A stretch of DNA of 64,000 bases from Melioribacteraceae bacterium (GTDB lineage Bacteria > Bacteroidota > Ignavibacteria > Ignavibacteriales > Melioribacteraceae). The DNA lies in assembly GCA_023230485.1 (NCBI GenBank), contig JALNXG010000002.1, positions 62,001 to 126,000 on the forward strand, read 5' to 3'. The notes under the pieces are model-generated. The model saw nothing but the letters and a program-made list of their open reading frames with translations, did no database searches and was not told the DNA's origin. Positions 36,404 through 46,255 of the stretch are shown here, piece after piece. The position numbers and the translations under genes were made by a program. Within the stretch, counting starts at the first letter, position 1. Every line of letters starts with the position of its first letter.

Positions 36404-37519
36404 CTAAGCCTCTGTTTTAATTGTTAATGTATCATAAGGGTTAACCGTTACCGTTTGAGGGCAAAGTTCTCCATCATTATAAATATTTATTGGAATATAA
36501 ATAGTATCTTTATTAACCCATCTTGAATTTATACTTCCTGGATGTCTTGGGTCATTAATACATTTATATTTAAACACTCCATCAGATGAAATTAAAGATA
36601 ATTGCTGATTAGTTACATTTTCTACACAACTTATATGAGAATAAGAAGCTCTTACTGGGTTCTCAACTGAATCTATTTCTTCAGAAAAATAAATGCTTCC
36701 TTTTCTAAAATCTATTTGATAACCACTTTCTACAAATTGTGGTATTGACCCCTGTATTATAAGATTACCAGAACCATCTTCCGTATCATCTCCTGAATAA
36801 TCTTTTTCTCCAACAAAAACATCTGGAGCCATATATAAATGACCACTACTTCCTCCTTCAATATTTTGAGGAACCCAATTTTCGTGTTCACTGATAAATA
36901 AATTTGATTCAGATTTTAAATATGAATAATAAGATTTAATTACCCCTCTATCAGGATTATCTTCATTAAATATAATAACTCCAGATGGAGCTATAAAATT
37001 ATAATCTTCTTTATCTACAATAACATCATCTTCAGTTATATAATGTTTAAATGATGGGTTAATTCCATCATACCAATCTTTATTGGTAAATACAAAATTG
37101 GTATTTTCACCTGTTTTATAATATTCAATAAATGCTCCAGAAGGAGGAATGCCAGCAAATAGAATACCACTAGGAGTTGCTTGATATGTACTTGAAGATA
37201 TTATTTCTGAAAGAGAATTATAAACTATAGGTGAATAACATCCATCTGACAAAATATTAGAAGGACTTCCTTCTGGTCTTTGAAATTGTTGATTATCATC
37301 ATATAAAAGTGAAGATATTTTACCTACAGAAAAATCTATGTTTATTCCAGTATCTTCTTCTACCACAGCAACTCCAGTTAATAAATAAGAGTCTTCTGGG
37401 AGTAAAGGTTTATCTATAACAGGAAGTAATTCATCGTTAATAGACTCTCTAATATCGTTATCTCCAGATTCAGAATATCCTCTTGGTAACTGATAAATTT
37501 TAATTTTTGGTGCTCCCAT
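36404..37519 (-). CDS. Structural protein of the tail module
   Basis: A 371-aa protein with many short beta strands, Pro-Ser-Gly turns (ATPSGILFAGIPPSGA) and acidic loops. No family recognised. It starts 15 bp after the 2,449-aa protein ends. Its repeats of PSG and strand-turn segments resemble parts of the neighbouring giant proteins. A role in the tail tip is inferred from position. Confidence 0.55.
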   Translation of the reverse strand: MGAPKIKIYQLPRGYSESGDNDIRESINDELLPVIDKPLLPEDSYLLTGVAVVEEDTGINIDFSVGKISSLLYDDNQQFQRPEGSPSNILSDGCYSPIVYNSLSEIISSSTYQATPSGILFAGIPPSGAFIEYYKTGENTNFVFTNKDWYDGINPSFKHYITEDDVIVDKEDYNFIAPSGVIIFNEDNPDRGVIKSYYSYLKSESNLFISEHENWVPQNIEGGSSGHLYMAPDVFVGEKDYSGDDTEDGSGNLIIQGSIPQFVESGYQIDFRKGSIYFSEEIDSVENPVRASYSHISCVENVTNQQLSLISSDGVFKYKCINDPRHPGSINSRWVNKDTIYIPINIYNDGELCPQTVTVNPYDTLTIKTEA

Positions 37520-37534
37520 TCCTGCTCCTTTTTT

Positions 37535-40500
37535 TTATATCTCTTCAGTTGAATCTCTTTCTCTCAAATATACAATAACTTGAGGTTTAGTAAAACAAAT
37601 ACCTCTTCTTCCTTTTTTTGAACTTGAACCATCTAATAAATCTTTAACACCTATCATAAAACCAGTTTTGTCAATACCACCAGTTCTTTCATATGTCTTT
37701 TTTGTCTCCATACCAAGTGGAGTTCTGTAAGTAGTAACTTCTTCAGTAATAGCTTTAGCATAAACATACAAATCACCACTAATTATAGTATTAGGTAATC
37801 CCGATAAAACCACAGAGGTTTCAACTTTTCCTCCAATAATATGTTTAGAATTTACAAAACCATTAGTTTTTTCAGAACCTGTACCTCCATTTAAAATCTC
37901 GTCAAAATTTCTTTCTTTATTACCATGTAATTCATTTCCAACAAATTGTAAATCTTGAAAATCTGCATCGCATCTATTAGGATTTGTAACTATCCATTTC
38001 ATATCTTTTCTGCAAGCTTTACCACTGTTGTTTACATTATGTTGAAAAACAATAGAATTTCCAATTGATGGTAGTATTGTTATATTATCAGTTGAACCAC
38101 CAGAGTCTTGTATTTGCTTCATTATATCAGAACTATATCCATCTGGTTTATTTTCATTACCATATATAAATCTTATACTATCCTTTTCTAATAAATAAGA
38201 AGGTCCATTCCCAATAGAAGTAGCTTTAACTTCAACATCAGAACCATTATTAAGTACATATTTTATTTCAAGAAAAGTTGGAATAGAACTTTGTTTTATA
38301 TTATTAATTTTTATTTCTTTACCAGTTTGGTCTATACAATAAGTAGGCATCATTAATGAATGAGTGCTGTTATTAAAGAAAAAATTACCACCATATATTT
38401 CATACTCTGTTCCATTCATTCTAACTTTCCAATATAGATTATCATTAGTATCATTATCTTGCATTAAGAATTTAATATTTCCAGAACTACCAGCTCCTAA
38501 AGAAATTATTTTACTAGGATTTTCAGGAATACTTATTGGGAAAGAAGATAAGTCTGAAGTTTGCATAGCTATAGGTATTTGAACTATTAGAGAATTACAG
38601 TCTTTTGTTATTGTTAATATATCTGGAGTAGTTTCATAACCATAAACTTCTAACTTTTTACAAGTAGAAACATATGCTGTTCTATATATTCTAAACTTAC
38701 TACGAGTATCAGATGTTTGAAATAGTTCATATAATGTAATAGAAGATTCATCATTAGATTTTATTTTATATCTAACTTTACCTGTTTCTAATGAAAAATC
38801 ATTTGACAATTCAAAATAGCTTTCACCTAATTCATCACTTCTTAAAGAAGAACAATCAATTTTTATTTTAAATTTATTACTATCAATCATATTTTCTAAA
38901 AATGTATTTCCCAATACAGGAGTTAACATTATTATGTTTTTAGGAACACTAGGATTACACTGATATTTTATTTTATTGGCTCTAGGAACTATAAAATTAT
39001 AATTATCTGCAATATTTTTATTTGCATTTATTACTCCACCATCTATCCATTTTCCATTTAATTCTGGTATAGAAGAATACTCACTATATAACAACTCTCC
39101 ATTTAAATATTTTGGAACTAACCATTTTGAAGAAATAGAATCCCAATAAATGTTTATAAGTGTTTTCCAAAAAGATGATTCTTCATTTTTATACATTATT
39201 GAAAAATCACAATAATTATTTTCTTTTTGTTCAACATTAATACTAGTTATAAAACAATTTTTATCAGGTAATTCACCATATGTTATTGTTAATATTCCAT
39301 CACCACCAGTATAAAAAGCTCCTGTTTTTTCTGGACTTTTTGTTAAATCAGTACCACATTCAGCACAGTGTATTGAATCTAGAGAAGGTCTAATAACCTT
39401 AAAACCACCGTAAGCTGATGGTGATTCACACCATCCTATAGCCTCTGATACTGTTAATCCCCTATTTGCTATTCTACAATTTCCTGCATTAGGACATATT
39501 GCATTTGCAACGTTCCATTTTCCCTTTTCATAGCGATAAGGTCTTCTTTCTTTCTCAGTGGGAAAACCACTTAATTTGAATGATATATAAGATGAATCAT
39601 TTGTATTTGAATAATATAACCAATATTTTTCACTATTTAAAGAAGGTTCCCATACTTCTGAACTACTCCAACTACCAGATGTTGAAGGAGTATAACCACT
39701 TTTTTGAGAAATACTATTAACGCTTTCCTTTGCCATACATAGTACTAAAGGATTAAAATTATTAAAATTAGAGTTTGAAACTCCATTAACAACTGAGTCT
39801 GGAGATATATAACATCCAGAATAATCATCTAAAATACCATTTTTATTTTTCGGATATTCCTCTCCAGAAATTATAGTAGGAAATTCTCCGTTTTCATTTT
39901 TTTGTGGATACATATTCCAGTTGTTTAACCAAAAACCTTTAACTGCATTTCCATATCTATCATTATTTAATTGATTTGGAGCATATTCACTAGTTGAATC
40001 TTCATATGCTTTAATTTTTTCACTAATAATATAATTGCCAATTTGAGAAAAAGATAAACCTGTACTAAGTTTATAAGCACGACTATTTCTTTTGTTGTAT
40101 ATTAATTTAAAATAATCTGTCATGTCAAAATTTAAAGGTTTACCAAATTTAGAAGAACTATTACCCAATGGTTCTGAACTACCAGTTGAACCATTACCAC
40201 CAGTAGTAATACTTGAAGAAATACTGGCAGATGTTTTAATCTCATAATTTTGAACTATTACTTGTCCTGACTCAGACCATGAAGTATCATAATATTTAGG
40301 TTCAAACATTGGTCCATTTTTATCATAAATAAGTGTGTCATTCATACCTGTATAATCAAAATAATCTGGAATGTATTGTGTTTTATTATTATAATAACCG
40401 TTTGCAAATGATGGTGGTACTATAGTAAAATCAACTTCTAAACCATGTGAAGATTTATCTCCAATCACTACTTTGCCGTTTATAGTATATCTATTAATCG

Positions 40501-43500
40501 TATCTCTAAACTCTTCATATGTTTTATCTTTCCAAGCTTCAGCTTCTGTTTTATTTTGAATTATGTCACTCCCAAATCCATTCCATTCTAATAAATCTTG
40601 AGAAAAATTAAAACCATAACTATCATCAGTAAATTGAGATATTGGAGGATTTTCATAAAAAGAATATTTTTTATTATAAATATAAGATACATAAGATTCA
40701 GAAGAAAAGTTATACTTTTCAGTATTTTCAGTTCCTACTGTATAATCAATTTTTTCATTAATATCATTATCATTAAAATGATGTTCACCTGTCATTTGGT
40801 TTTCACCTTCATGTCCTACTAGTAACGGATGATAATGATAGTTATATACCCTTCCAGACCACACTGTTCCCACACGAGGTGCAGTAGGTAATGAAACAGG
40901 GGTTACGGAAGCTATAACTCTAACAACTTCCTTATCTAAAGGTATCCAACCATGAGGAAATACATAAGAATTACTATAAACATCTCCAACATAACCATCT
41001 GTTCCACCTGCTCTATTTTCTGAAAAACTATTATCAAAATGAAGACTGTTAGTCCCTTCTGCTCTTGATATTCCACCTATATATCCATAACGATACCACC
41101 AAACTTTACTAGGTGGATACCAATATATAATAACCTTACCAGGAGATATACTACCATCCCAAAACTGGACATAATTTCCTTCTCCATCTGTTTCTGTAGA
41201 TGCTAATACTATTGGGTTTAAACCTTTTCTTTTCCCTGGAAATTTTTTAGGAATAAGATTATCAAATCTATATTTATTACCAACTTGTTTAGTATTAAAA
41301 AAATCACTACCTTCTGGTGGCTCTGACAAAGAATATCCAAGCATTGGCTGTATAAAATTTCTAAGAGTTTTTAAGTGATTTGCACTAAAAAAATCAAGAC
41401 CATCTATTTTATCATTATATGGAGATATTTGACCATCATTATATTTACCAGATGTTAATCTATTATCATTTTCTTGATGTAAACTTATTGGCTCAGTAAC
41501 ATATTTATCATTTCTTGCATATTGTAATATAGTTGATTCATCTAATTTACCATCTTTTAAAATACCTTGTTTTGTATTCATTCCTTTTTGTTTATGTGGT
41601 AAACAAACAGAACCTTCAGTATTATAATTGGCAGAACTTTCCCTTTTTAGCAGATAACCACCACCATCTGTTTTTTGTGGTCCAAGCTTAGTAAATATTT
41701 CAGATATAAAACTTCTACTAATTTCTGTATGGTTTTTCCAATAATATCCATCTAATCTAACTTCTTGACCAGGGAAACCCCATATATTAACAACTCCAGA
41801 AGATTCAACTTGTGGAAAATTACTCCATTGATAAGGTCCATCAAGAACATTATCACAACGAGGACATTTGCCTTCAAAATAAACATACTCTAAATCTGTA
41901 ATAATTTGAGGAACTACAGGTTCTCCCCAATAATTTAATTTATCATTAGTTAACCCATTATATATATGAAATTGGTCTGTAGATATATTGCATTTGGGAC
42001 ATAAATAATAAGTTCTTTCTTTTGGTAATACTCCGTCTGGTGGAGTTTTAGGAGGAGCTGATTTCCCGTCAGAGTTAGTCATATTTATCATTTCTTCAGA
42101 ATTTAAAATATCCCTAGTATCACTTGAATAAATCCAAGCATTAGTAACTGTAGCTCCGGAAGAATTATTTGCGTTAATCATTGAAGTTCCCATCGTTCCG
42201 TCAATAGGTGTAGCTTCATTATTTATGGTAGGAACACCGTATGCTCTTGCCTGTGTTGTAGAAGGAACTACACCTCCTAGAGTTCTTCCATCTACTATAA
42301 ATTCTCCAGTTTTATCTATTCTATATCCCCTGAATACTTTAGTATTATCAGAATAATCATCTTTACTATCTGTTCCACTATTACCTTCTCTTCCAAATAT
42401 ACCTGTTCCACCAGTTAACATTGGACACATTACTTCTGAACCCATTTTTGAATAATCTTTATATTCTGGCATTCTTCCACCCATAAATGGTCTTACATTA
42501 TTTATATATGTTTCAAATTTTGAAGGTGAAACATAATCATCATACAATTTAACTAACCATGGAACATTGTCTGGATAATTTTCTGCTGGCTTTGAATTAC
42601 TACTTAAAGACATTAGTAATAAATTATTATTATAATCATATTGTTTTAGATGAACAAATAAAATACTTTTTGTATGATTTTCTGTATCACTACTAGATAT
42701 TGTATAATAAAAATATAATTTATCATTAACAGTTGGAAATGTATTTATAAAATCTAAACTATCTAGTTCTTCACACATTCCAACAGCCGCATATACTCCA
42801 CTTCCTATTTCATGTTCTCTTATACCAGAAAACCCACCTATTCCATAATATCTAAATATTGGAATTATGAGACTCATTGCATGTCTATATTTTTTATCAT
42901 ATTCTAAAGCTCTTCTTGGAACTTCTGTATGAGGACATCCCTGATTATAATATCTGCAATAATCTTGACCGTCTACTCCAGCATATATACCATTTTCCCA
43001 TTGATTTAACATTTTTACAGTACCATATGCCCTATTACATTTTTCAGAGTTATAACATGGCATAACGCTACAATTAAATCTATGTCTACTCAAAAGATTT
43101 GTTCCAGAATATATATCAGTATCAACTCCACCATAACCAGTGCCTTTTGTATCAAAAGCCATTTTCCCAGTACCCTCTAAAATAGTTTCATAATCAGATT
43201 TACTTGGAAATTTATCTCTTATTATTTCTCTACCCTCTGCAAGCATTTTTGTGAATTCATATTCAACTTTATATCTTACAGTTCCCTCTCCCATTTGTAC
43301 AGGATTAGTAGGTAGGCTGTCCATCGCATTTTTTTGTGATAATAAAAGACCTCCCATAATTGCAGGAGTAGCAAATGGAGTATTTGACATAGCCATAGCT
43401 GCATCTCCATTAACAAAATAACCACTCATTCTATCAACACCAGAAAAAGCTTTTGCGTATTGTTCTTGTGTTGCAGCTGTAGTCTCAAATGTTATTATTT

Positions 43501-44884
43501 CTCTTTTCCCAGTTGGGGTATAATATGGACAAATTCCACCTGCTTCTTTATAAAATTCTTTTGGGCTTTTTGTTTCTATTCCATTACCGTCATAAGAAAC
43601 ATTATACATTTGACATAAGTTAACATTAAAAACACCTTCAGGTTTTTCATCGACAAAACATTTACATGCAATATTTGTTGTTATCCCAAAATCTCTTTTG
43701 AAAAAACTACATCCTTTATGAACTATTTCACCATCATTAATGTCTGAATTCCTTATACATCTAATAGTATTTGGTAAACCTCCACCAACTGATGAAACTT
43801 TACCTATTTGATTTGGTCTTGGTTGCTGTATTTTATCACTAATTTCAGCAGGTTCAACATAAACTCCACTTGGTAGTATATTTAAATAATTCCAAGATTC
43901 AACTCTTTCTATATAAGACCTTGTATCTCCGCCAACCGTTGTTGCTTCATAAGATATAATACCATCATCAACTGCATACATTGGAGACCCAAATGTTGCA
44001 GTAACTCTTGGTGTTACAACATTAGTATATAAATTAGAAGAATCTAACCATTCACTAGGTGCTGACATATTTATAAAATTAGACGGAACATTCCCATGTT
44101 GACCTCTATCTACACTTTTTACAGCTACATCTTTTCTATAATATCTAACTCCTGCATTTGTTTTTGGATATGTCAAAATCTTTCTAAAACCATAAATTCC
44201 TTTTTTTATAAAAGTATTTTTATATAAAACATGTGCGTCTGGGGCTGTCCATTTTTCATATTTTACACCATTTACTGTTACTCCAATTTCTAAATCTTCT
44301 TGTTTATAAATTCTACCTGGGTTTGCTTCTTTTTTGTCAATTATGCTTTGAATAGTTTTACTATCATATTTTGTTTGATATAAATATAGTGGTTCATATA
44401 ATTCTTCTGACTCTGTATCCCTAATTTGCCCATTAACTACTGCTCTTCTTAATCTACCTGACTTTCTATTATATTCAAATAAAGGGTCGTTGTTTTCTGG
44501 ATTTACAATCCCATTAATAACTGTAAGTGTTTTTGGACTATAAAGAGGAGGTTCAATTACAGTAGTACCAGAATAAATTCCTTTAAAAATATATTCAGTG
44601 AATTTCCACGGAGAACGAACCTCTGGGAATTGTTGACAGTATGCGTTTTTATCAGAAATGACACCAAATCTTACATCTGGTTGAAATTTATGAGTCCAAT
44701 TTGTCCATCCCTTATATCCTTCATCTGCATCTATTTCTACATACTTAGCACCATATAGCTCAACTTCACTTGAATAATGATAACTATCTTGCATCCCTCT
44801 CATTAAATCTCTTGGGTATGTATCAAAACTAAGTTTTGTGTTATCTGGATACTTAAAATTTTTATCAAAACTCGTGTCTAACAT
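37535..44884 (-). CDS. Giant structural protein (2,449 aa) with several Cys clusters
   Basis: One of the largest genes of the window. No single family is recognised. It has many Tyr/Asn/Gly-rich beta segments and several possible zinc sites: CPKC and CPRC pairs about residues 960 and 1007, CAEC near 1840, and Cys-rich stretches such as CRYYNQGCPH and CPNAGNCRI. ATG 44884 overlaps the HNH gene stop by 7 bp, so its ribosome site (AAGGGG) lies inside that gene. It is probably a tail-tip or baseplate scaffold; no enzyme motif was seen. Confidence 0.65.
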   Translation of the reverse strand: MLDTSFDKNFKYPDNTKLSFDTYPRDLMRGMQDSYHYSSEVELYGAKYVEIDADEGYKGWTNWTHKFQPDVRFGVISDKNAYCQQFPEVRSPWKFTEYIFKGIYSGTTVIEPPLYSPKTLTVINGIVNPENNDPLFEYNRKSGRLRRAVVNGQIRDTESEELYEPLYLYQTKYDSKTIQSIIDKKEANPGRIYKQEDLEIGVTVNGVKYEKWTAPDAHVLYKNTFIKKGIYGFRKILTYPKTNAGVRYYRKDVAVKSVDRGQHGNVPSNFINMSAPSEWLDSSNLYTNVVTPRVTATFGSPMYAVDDGIISYEATTVGGDTRSYIERVESWNYLNILPSGVYVEPAEISDKIQQPRPNQIGKVSSVGGGLPNTIRCIRNSDINDGEIVHKGCSFFKRDFGITTNIACKCFVDEKPEGVFNVNLCQMYNVSYDGNGIETKSPKEFYKEAGGICPYYTPTGKREIITFETTAATQEQYAKAFSGVDRMSGYFVNGDAAMAMSNTPFATPAIMGGLLLSQKNAMDSLPTNPVQMGEGTVRYKVEYEFTKMLAEGREIIRDKFPSKSDYETILEGTGKMAFDTKGTGYGGVDTDIYSGTNLLSRHRFNCSVMPCYNSEKCNRAYGTVKMLNQWENGIYAGVDGQDYCRYYNQGCPHTEVPRRALEYDKKYRHAMSLIIPIFRYYGIGGFSGIREHEIGSGVYAAVGMCEELDSLDFINTFPTVNDKLYFYYTISSSDTENHTKSILFVHLKQYDYNNNLLLMSLSSNSKPAENYPDNVPWLVKLYDDYVSPSKFETYINNVRPFMGGRMPEYKDYSKMGSEVMCPMLTGGTGIFGREGNSGTDSKDDYSDNTKVFRGYRIDKTGEFIVDGRTLGGVVPSTTQARAYGVPTINNEATPIDGTMGTSMINANNSSGATVTNAWIYSSDTRDILNSEEMINMTNSDGKSAPPKTPPDGVLPKERTYYLCPKCNISTDQFHIYNGLTNDKLNYWGEPVVPQIITDLEYVYFEGKCPRCDNVLDGPYQWSNFPQVESSGVVNIWGFPGQEVRLDGYYWKNHTEISRSFISEIFTKLGPQKTDGGGYLLKRESSANYNTEGSVCLPHKQKGMNTKQGILKDGKLDESTILQYARNDKYVTEPISLHQENDNRLTSGKYNDGQISPYNDKIDGLDFFSANHLKTLRNFIQPMLGYSLSEPPEGSDFFNTKQVGNKYRFDNLIPKKFPGKRKGLNPIVLASTETDGEGNYVQFWDGSISPGKVIIYWYPPSKVWWYRYGYIGGISRAEGTNSLHFDNSFSENRAGGTDGYVGDVYSNSYVFPHGWIPLDKEVVRVIASVTPVSLPTAPRVGTVWSGRVYNYHYHPLLVGHEGENQMTGEHHFNDNDINEKIDYTVGTENTEKYNFSSESYVSYIYNKKYSFYENPPISQFTDDSYGFNFSQDLLEWNGFGSDIIQNKTEAEAWKDKTYEEFRDTINRYTINGKVVIGDKSSHGLEVDFTIVPPSFANGYYNNKTQYIPDYFDYTGMNDTLIYDKNGPMFEPKYYDTSWSESGQVIVQNYEIKTSASISSSITTGGNGSTGSSEPLGNSSSKFGKPLNFDMTDYFKLIYNKRNSRAYKLSTGLSFSQIGNYIISEKIKAYEDSTSEYAPNQLNNDRYGNAVKGFWLNNWNMYPQKNENGEFPTIISGEEYPKNKNGILDDYSGCYISPDSVVNGVSNSNFNNFNPLVLCMAKESVNSISQKSGYTPSTSGSWSSSEVWEPSLNSEKYWLYYSNTNDSSYISFKLSGFPTEKERRPYRYEKGKWNVANAICPNAGNCRIANRGLTVSEAIGWCESPSAYGGFKVIRPSLDSIHCAECGTDLTKSPEKTGAFYTGGDGILTITYGELPDKNCFITSINVEQKENNYCDFSIMYKNEESSFWKTLINIYWDSISSKWLVPKYLNGELLYSEYSSIPELNGKWIDGGVINANKNIADNYNFIVPRANKIKYQCNPSVPKNIIMLTPVLGNTFLENMIDSNKFKIKIDCSSLRSDELGESYFELSNDFSLETGKVRYKIKSNDESSITLYELFQTSDTRSKFRIYRTAYVSTCKKLEVYGYETTPDILTITKDCNSLIVQIPIAMQTSDLSSFPISIPENPSKIISLGAGSSGNIKFLMQDNDTNDNLYWKVRMNGTEYEIYGGNFFFNNSTHSLMMPTYCIDQTGKEIKINNIKQSSIPTFLEIKYVLNNGSDVEVKATSIGNGPSYLLEKDSIRFIYGNENKPDGYSSDIMKQIQDSGGSTDNITILPSIGNSIVFQHNVNNSGKACRKDMKWIVTNPNRCDADFQDLQFVGNELHGNKERNFDEILNGGTGSEKTNGFVNSKHIIGGKVETSVVLSGLPNTIISGDLYVYAKAITEEVTTYRTPLGMETKKTYERTGGIDKTGFMIGVKDLLDGSSSKKGRRGICFTKPQVIVYLRERDSTEEI

Positions 44885-45780
44885 TTATTTATTATCCCCT
44901 TAAATAAATCAACCAATTCTTCTTCCTTGAAATGTATCTTCCGATGACATTCTTGACATAATGTTATTCCGTTATCTACTTCAAAAATTTTTGTATCATC
45001 CATATATATAGGAATAATATAATGAACATTCATTTTATCTGTTTTTTTGTTACAATCTGGCATTTTACAAGAAAAATTATCTCTGGTCAATACTTCCTTT
45101 TTCCATTTTCTATATTCTTTAGAACTTCTTAATAATTCTATTCTTGGAGTTATACCACCTTTCCATCTTGGGTGTTTTTCTCCTCTTACAATATTTTCTT
45201 TAATTTCTATACCAGATTTCAATAAATGCTTTATTACTGTATGTGTATCTATTCCTAGTTTTCTTCCTGTCTCAGATGCATTTTTTTCTATAGAATAAGT
45301 TTCAACTATATCTTTGACAGGAACCTTTGGTTGATTTGTTTCCAATCTTACCCCATAATGACTTAACCATTTATAGATAACAGAATAAGAATATCCAGTT
45401 ATTAATTTTATTTCAGAAGAACTTTTACCATCTTGATACAATTTTAGTATAAGTTCTTTATCTGCCCCATTTTGACATTCAACCTTATCCCTTATTTTTA
45501 TTCCATTATCCCTTAGTATTCTTAAAATAACAGGTTCGCTTATATTGTAAACATTTCCAATAAATTTAGCTGACTTACCTGACAAGTAAAGACCGGATAC
45601 TTCATCAGCATTTAGTTTTATATTTATTCTATCTCTTTCTACATTATTCTTTTTTAGAATTCTCCATATAGTAGTTTCACTTATAGATAATTCTTTTACT
45701 ATATTTTTTATAATAGTTCCAGTTTTATATAAATCTATTATCTTTTTTTCTTTTTCATTTTTATCATATTTGTCATTCAT
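44878..45780 (-). CDS. Free-standing HNH homing endonuclease with HTH repeats
   Basis: A 300-aa protein. Residues ~1-180 contain four HTH-like repeats of about 40 residues (IKNIVKELSISETTIWRIL is one). A GEKHPRWKGG motif follows, then an HNH domain: CKMPDC, NVHYIIPI, NGITLCQECHRKIH, with the four Cys and His expected of the treble-clef HNH fold. Such genes spread between phages by cutting unoccupied sites. It sits among tail genes and ends inside the start of the 2,449-aa gene. AAAGGAG precedes ATG 45780. Confidence 0.85.
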   Translation of the reverse strand: MNDKYDKNEKEKKIIDLYKTGTIIKNIVKELSISETTIWRILKKNNVERDRINIKLNADEVSGLYLSGKSAKFIGNVYNISEPVILRILRDNGIKIRDKVECQNGADKELILKLYQDGKSSSEIKLITGYSYSVIYKWLSHYGVRLETNQPKVPVKDIVETYSIEKNASETGRKLGIDTHTVIKHLLKSGIEIKENIVRGEKHPRWKGGITPRIELLRSSKEYRKWKKEVLTRDNFSCKMPDCNKKTDKMNVHYIIPIYMDDTKIFEVDNGITLCQECHRKIHFKEEELVDLFKGIINKC

Positions 45781-45832
45781 AATAAAATCTCCTTTATTAT
45801 TATATAAAACAAATATAATTTTTTACACACCT

Positions 45833-45857
45833 ATTAATTTTATTTCATAAAATTAAT
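45833..45857. repeat. 25-bp AT-only hairpin at the end of the His-rich gene
   Basis: Two perfect 11-bp inverted arms (ATTAATTTTAT) flank a 3-base loop. The structure overlaps the stop codon of the 45853 gene and stands 52 bp before the HNH gene. There is no following T run on the minus strand, so it is a weak terminator at best. It may mark the edge of the mobile HNH insertion or protect the mRNA end. Confidence 0.6.
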
Positions 45858-46254
45858 CTTCCCAATCTGCCATAGGTATGCCAATTGAGGGGAAAAAGAT
45901 TGCATAGGCGAATCCTCCATGCTGTGCATCTAAATGTGAGTGGACACCCCTTGCCCCCCCTAAAATTCCACCATCATAATCAGAAGTATGAGTATGTCTA
46001 TTATATCCAGCAGTAGGATATGCAGGAACTGCTACAGCTTTTTTACCTTCTCTTAAAAACATATTAACTAGTTGAGCAGCTCTAACATCATTAAAAGCTA
46101 TTTCTGGAGAATCTCCTCCATGAAAATGCATTAAATCAAGAGACATACTTATGTTTTCTGATGCAAATTCGTCGGATATTCCATCGGCTACTCTTATTCC
46201 AACAGATACTGGAGATGATAGTAATTGAGAATGTTTTCTTATTAAATAATCCAT
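45853..46254 (-). CDS. Small His-rich structural-module protein
   Basis: A 133-aa protein. The C-terminal third has many His (NRHTHTSDYDGG, GVHSHLDAQHGG), suggesting metal binding. The N-terminal part is helical/strand mixed and no family is recognised. I prefer ATG 46254 (AAGGA nine bases upstream, one base past the hub stop). ATG 46263 would overlap the hub gene by 8 bp. It could be a tail-tip plug or metal-stabilised part. Confidence 0.52.
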   Translation of the reverse strand: MDYLIRKHSQLLSSPVSVGIRVADGISDEFASENISMSLDLMHFHGGDSPEIAFNDVRAAQLVNMFLREGKKAVAVPAYPTAGYNRHTHTSDYDGGILGGARGVHSHLDAQHGGFAYAIFFPSIGIPMADWED

Positions 46255-46255
46255 A

